Of a stretch of DNA of 64,000 bases, positions 60,466 to 64,000 are shown in pieces. The translations under genes were made by a program, and so were the position numbers. Source of the DNA: Megamerina dolium (lineage: Eukaryota; Arthropoda; Insecta; Diptera; Megamerinidae); assembly GCA_963854835.1 (NCBI GenBank), contig OY978525.1, forward strand, positions 82,087,855 through 82,151,854. The letters are read 5' to 3'. Under the pieces are notes generated by a model. The model was not told the origin of the DNA, ran no database searches, and saw nothing but the letters and a program-made list of their open reading frames with translations. Numbering within the stretch: the first letter of the stretch is position 1; each line of letters begins with the position of its first letter.

Positions 60466-61529
60466 AATACTATATATATATATATTTTTTTTCCTTCCAT
60501 CGCCATGGGTAAGACCTGAAGGTAGTGTTTAGTAAACAGCTGGTTTATTCATAAATGTTTGTTCAAACATTGTTTCGCATTCGGTTGTTGTAATGTTTTG
60601 GTTGTTATCGAAGTACTACCACCTACAATAAATACGCATTACGTGCTGATTATTTTCCTGTTTGTTGTTTTACTTATTCGTAATGGTTGTTCTTGCTGAT
60701 ATTATAGTGTTAAAGTTGTACTCGTATGTAGCCTCTGTGGTATGATGTAGGCCACCCATGTTGAAATTGGCTTAAATCGAAAGCGCAATAAGCAAGTATG
60801 AAGGCTAAGGAATTTAGGTATGAAGAATGGTGTTATTTGCATTCGCTGCAATGAGAGCACTTATTGATTATGTACTCGCCTCTACCTTGCAGGAATATTT
60901 TTATGATGAATCAGAATTGCATTGCATTGCTCAAGCAAACTTTGGAGAACTTAGAAATGCAGATAGCAAATGATATGCACAAAAGAAGAAAATGTTACAA
61001 GCAGGACTTTCTCAAGTAGATTGAGAAAAATTGATTGCATTGTTGTATTCAAAGATTCATGGGTATAGTGAATTTGAGTTTCCATTTATAAGACTAGTAA
61101 TAAGCTGCGGAAAGTATGGAAATGTTTATAATTATTGCGCAGCTCGACAGAAAAAACATTTCTGTTTGGTGCAGGCCTGAGAGCAACCAAAAATGACCAC
61201 CATTTTGCTCAGTTTGTTCTTGTTTCTGCCTTATTGTGAAAAACCCATAACTTATTTGCAGAAGTTACAACAACAAAATTTTCTCGATTTTTTTTGAGAA
61301 TATTATTTGGTCAAAACATTAAATCATACACTTTGAAAAATGTATTCCCTTTGAAAATCATATTTTACTTCAACAAAACTAGATTTTTTAAACGAAATTT
61401 CAACATTTTCAGTTATGTCCAATTGCAATGAAGTTCGCTGAGTTAGTAGCTTTATCTATCTTCTTTATCGTACTATTTTAACTATGACATCAAACATGGG
61501 AAAAAAGGTTCGCCTACCTCCACTATTCA
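60466..61529. other. non-coding, nothing recognised
   Basis: AT-rich. No coding similarity recognised. Confidence 0.4.
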
Positions 61530-62010
61530 TATGGGTCAGATGTTTGTAACCGCTTGAAGGAATCTCAGGAGGTATAGAAAAGTATATACGAGTTTCACCT
61601 AAATAACTGATTTAACAATGTCCATCCACCCGTTCGTCCGTCCGTATGTCTGTCACTTGGCTGGTTCGCATGGTAACTTGAGCAAATATTGAGCTATTGA
61701 CAAAATTTGTCATAACCTATGGTACGAATGGGATTCATAATGGGCATGATCGGGCAACTGCCACTACCACACAGAGCAATCAAAGTGGCTAACCTCGGAA
61801 TATTAAAAATGTTCCTATCACTCAATAAATGTATCATCTAGCGCAACTACAACAGAATCTATCCAGAAATAAGCTAGTTTACACCTACTGTTTATAGCAG
61901 CTCCTGAATATCTTTTAAATTTAAACCGCCGTAACTTCGGAAGCGGTTGCCTAAAACAACCATAATTGTCGCTTAGGTTAATGCTGTAGACGGAAATAAG
62001 TTGGTATAAA
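61530..62010. repeat. degenerate third copy of the (GTCC)n-core non-coding repeat
   Basis: GGGTCAGATGTTTGTAACCG, AAGGAATCTC, GTTCGTCCGTCCGTATG, CTTGGCTGGTTCGCA, ATTGAGCTATT and CATAATTGTCGC follow the order of 24331-25675. The terminal TATACCC palindromes are not visible, so it is truncated at both ends and older. Confidence 0.65.
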
Positions 62011-62110
62011 AGCCAAACACAATGATTCTTTGTGAAATCCAATTAACATTTTCGTCTAGCGGCCTGCCATGGTGACAGCACAACTAACGTAAGCACCGAA
62101 TTAATAGCCG

Positions 62111-62579
62111 AAGCCCATAGAATACTTTGTTCCTTTGCGTTGAAGCATATAACTGACAGCGACGGAAAAAACGGTGTAAGCTGGCCCAATCAATACGTTT
62201 CACAGCGGATACAAAATCACTTGTTTCTTTCAAGCGTACTATACAATTTTCGATTCGTATACATTTAGTGTTTGATTTTTATGAAATTGTATTTTATTTA
62301 AATGAAATATGTGTATAGCACTTTTATTATACATTCAGTAACTATTTGAACATCCATTTAATGCAATATTTAATATTTTTTTAATCTTATAATAATTATT
62401 ACTGATAAAATGCAACCCTGCTTGCCTCATGTACGCTAAAGATAAAAGTTGGCCATCTTTTATACTTTTCGTTGAAGGACACGGAGTGATTGGGCATCAC
62501 TTCATACAAATTCATGTATTTTAATTCAGCTGTGAGTTGTGTATGACGGATTGACGTATATCAAGTATTCTATGGGCTT
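62111..62579. repeat. candidate MITE with perfect 17-bp inverted ends
   Basis: AAGCCCATAGAATACTT at 62111-62127 recurs as its exact reverse complement at 62563-62579, bounding a 469-bp non-coding segment. No coding capacity inside. No obvious target duplication, so its superfamily cannot be assigned. Confidence 0.45.
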
Positions 62580-62775
62580 GGGATATAACTATTTTTGCCT
62601 ATAAATTAAGTTAAAGATGAGTCTAAAACTTGTATTGAACCGTTGTTTGACTGGATTTAAAATTTCACAGAAATTTTCTCTATTTAACAGGAAAAAAAAA
62701 TAAAGACATCGTCTCTCCCGTAAAATTTGATTTTTGTCACTTACGTTATTTTTGCGGTTAGAGCTCGAAATATTT

Positions 62776-63020
62776 GCAGACTTTGTGCACGAACATTTAA
62801 GACTGTGAACTTGAAAGGGAACTCTATACGACGTTTGATTTTTTTTTAATCTGTCTGTCTGGCGTCTATTGGGCATCTAAGAATTACATATGAGCAGACT
62901 TTGCACACGACATTTAAGACTGTGAAATTGAAACGGAATTGTGCATTTGTATAGATGTATGATTTTTTGAATCTGTATGTCTGCCTGTCTATCATTTTAT
63001 GTTGGGCTACTAAGAATTAC
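62776..63020. repeat. two-unit tandem duplication, ~115 bp
   Basis: Unit 1 (62776-62887) and unit 2 (62894-63020) share GCAGACTTTG, CATTTAAGACTGTGAA, TTGAAA.GGAA, a TCTGTCTG run and CTAAGAATTAC in the same order. They have diverged by substitutions and one ~12-bp insertion. Confidence 0.75.
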
Positions 63021-63092
63021 CAAATTAATAGCTTCAAATATGCAACATATGACCTACATTGGACTGTTGAAACAATAAAATATTTACATATA

Positions 63093-64000
63093 CAGTGAGC
63101 GACAAAAGTCTACATACGGCGACCATTTCGGCTATCTGACATGTCCAAAAGCATAATGAAAAGAAGTAATGATGCAATTTTGTTTTAAATATGTTTTTAT
63201 CATTACATAGCAAAAGTTATCTTATTTCATTAAAAACTTAACAAGTTATTAACATAAAACGAAAAAAAAATCAATGACAAAAGTCTACATACGGCGCGCA
63301 TTCCACGCTTCTTTTTTGTTGTGTGTTGCGGCGCAATAACGGGAAAGTACCGCTAGTTACATTTTGCTGTTTTGCTTGGTAATAGACATACTTGGATTGC
63401 ATTTAGTTGTATTTTGGCTGTTTCCAGAAGTTCGTGGTTGTGACAATGGCTTCCCGTAAAGAAATATCAATTGATTTGCGAAACTTAGTAGTAAAGTATA
63501 GAAATGAAAACAAATCGTATGGTGAAATATCAAGCTTATTAAATTTAACAAAATCAACAGTTCAAACAATATTCAATAACTACAAAAAAACGAATAGTCT
63601 TGAAAATAAACCGCGTAGTGGTCGCCCAAAGAAGCTGAGTCGCAGAGATGTATCGTTCATTTTGAAAGAAGTGGATCAAAATCCGAAAGTGGCAGGCACT
63701 AAGTTGGCCGCAGAGCTAGCAACTAGATCAAATACAAATGTGCATCCACGAACAGTTCAAAGAGCCTTGAATAATAATGGGTTTCACAGCAGAACTCCGC
63801 GTAGGAAACCGTATATAAGTGAAAAATATCGCTTGGAATTCGCGCAAAAGCATTTAGACAAGGGAATTGATTTCTGGAAACGAGTATTATTTACGGATGA
63901 GTCAAAATACAATTTATTTGGAAGTGACGGTAGAGCCAAAATTTGGAGAAAACCAAATACCGCAATGAACCCGAAACACTTAGTTCCTACGGTGAAGCAT
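63093..64000 (+). mobile_element. Tc1-family transposon, 5' half (runs off window)
   Basis: TA then CAGTGAGCGACAAAAGTC at 63093, the usual CAGTG start of Tc1 elements. The 20-bp block GACAAAAGTCTACATACGGC occurs at 63101-63120 and again at 63276-63295. This direct repeat inside the left terminal region is the IR/DR layout in which each repeat is a transposase binding site. The right end lies beyond the window. Confidence 0.88.
63446..64000 (+). CDS. Tc1-family transposase, N-terminal 185 residues (partial)
   Basis: The ATG at 63446 opens a frame with no stop to the window edge (555 bp). The first helix-turn-helix is ISIDLRNLVVKYRNENKSYG and ISSLLNLTKSTVQTIF. A GRPR-like basic hook follows (NKPRSGRPKKLSRRD), then the second helix-turn-helix (KLAAELATRSNTNVHPRTVQ) and a basic stretch (HSRTPRRKPYIS). 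The catalytic domain begins with VLFTDESKYNLFGSDGR, holding the first aspartate. The remaining D and E lie beyond the window. Tc1 transposases are about 340 residues, so just over half is visible. It cuts and pastes the element at TA sites. It is the only transposase here without a visible defect. Confidence 0.9.
   Translation, partial: MASRKEISIDLRNLVVKYRNENKSYGEISSLLNLTKSTVQTIFNNYKKTNSLENKPRSGRPKKLSRRDVSFILKEVDQNPKVAGTKLAAELATRSNTNVHPRTVQRALNNNGFHSRTPRRKPYISEKYRLEFAQKHLDKGIDFWKRVLFTDESKYNLFGSDGRAKIWRKPNTAMNPKHLVPTVKH

Overview
This window looks like non-genic chromosomal DNA from a higher dipteran fly, possibly a tephritid fruit fly (inferred). The grounds are: AT-rich sequence without operons; long (TA)n tracts; a rosa-type DD41D mariner, a lineage described from tephritids; several mariner, Tc1, hAT, BEL/Pao, Ty3/gypsy, copia, RTE, Jockey and LOA-type relics; and a tRNA-derived SINE in at least nine copies. 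I recognise no intact host gene. Nearly all coding signal is transposable-element sequence, mostly broken.

Layout. 1-9 kb: SINE fragments, a hAT (GTF2IRD2-like) transposase relic with an internal deletion, a 331-bp RTE scrap, and a reverse-oriented RTE copy (6.4-8.9 kb) with a short-tandem-repeat tail. 9-12.6 kb: a LOA-type RT relic, an inverted ~108-bp piece of it, a Ty3/gypsy integrase, and a decayed uncharacterised gene with a good splice donor. 13-15.1 kb: a rosa-type mariner broken by one frameshift, a TA tract and a copia RNase H relic. 16.5-18.3 kb: an RTE deletion derivative that keeps the endonuclease but has lost the RT. 18.9-22.2 kb: a decayed BEL/Pao element. 24.3-29.9 kb: two copies of a ~1.4-kb non-coding repeat with palindromic TATACCC ends and a (GTCC)n core, plus a SINE whose 3' tail matches the LINE at 30.7 kb. 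30.7-35.4 kb: a LOA-type LINE and a Jockey relic, head to tail. 36.5-43.5 kb: rosa, RTE and mariner relics. 43.8-44.5 kb: a full-length SINE inside a TA array. 45.6-51.4 kb: a nearly complete LOA-type LINE whose ORF2 has a single nonsense codon. 52.3-55.3 kb: the fullest RTE copy, followed by a 430-bp TA array with higher-order structure. 56.2-59.6 kb: two mariners with complete terminal inverted repeats and TA target duplications but broken ORFs. 62-64 kb: a possible MITE, a tandem duplication, and the 5' half of a Tc1-family element whose transposase frame is still open at the window edge.

How the parts relate. The autonomous LINEs supply machinery that SINEs and deleted copies could use. 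The clearest trace of this is the SINE at 26.8-27.2 kb, which carries the LINE tail. I found no convincing novel multi-gene system. The most useful leads are the SINE/LINE chimera, the palindrome-ended non-coding family, the candidate MITE, and the Tc1 element, whose visible frame is intact.
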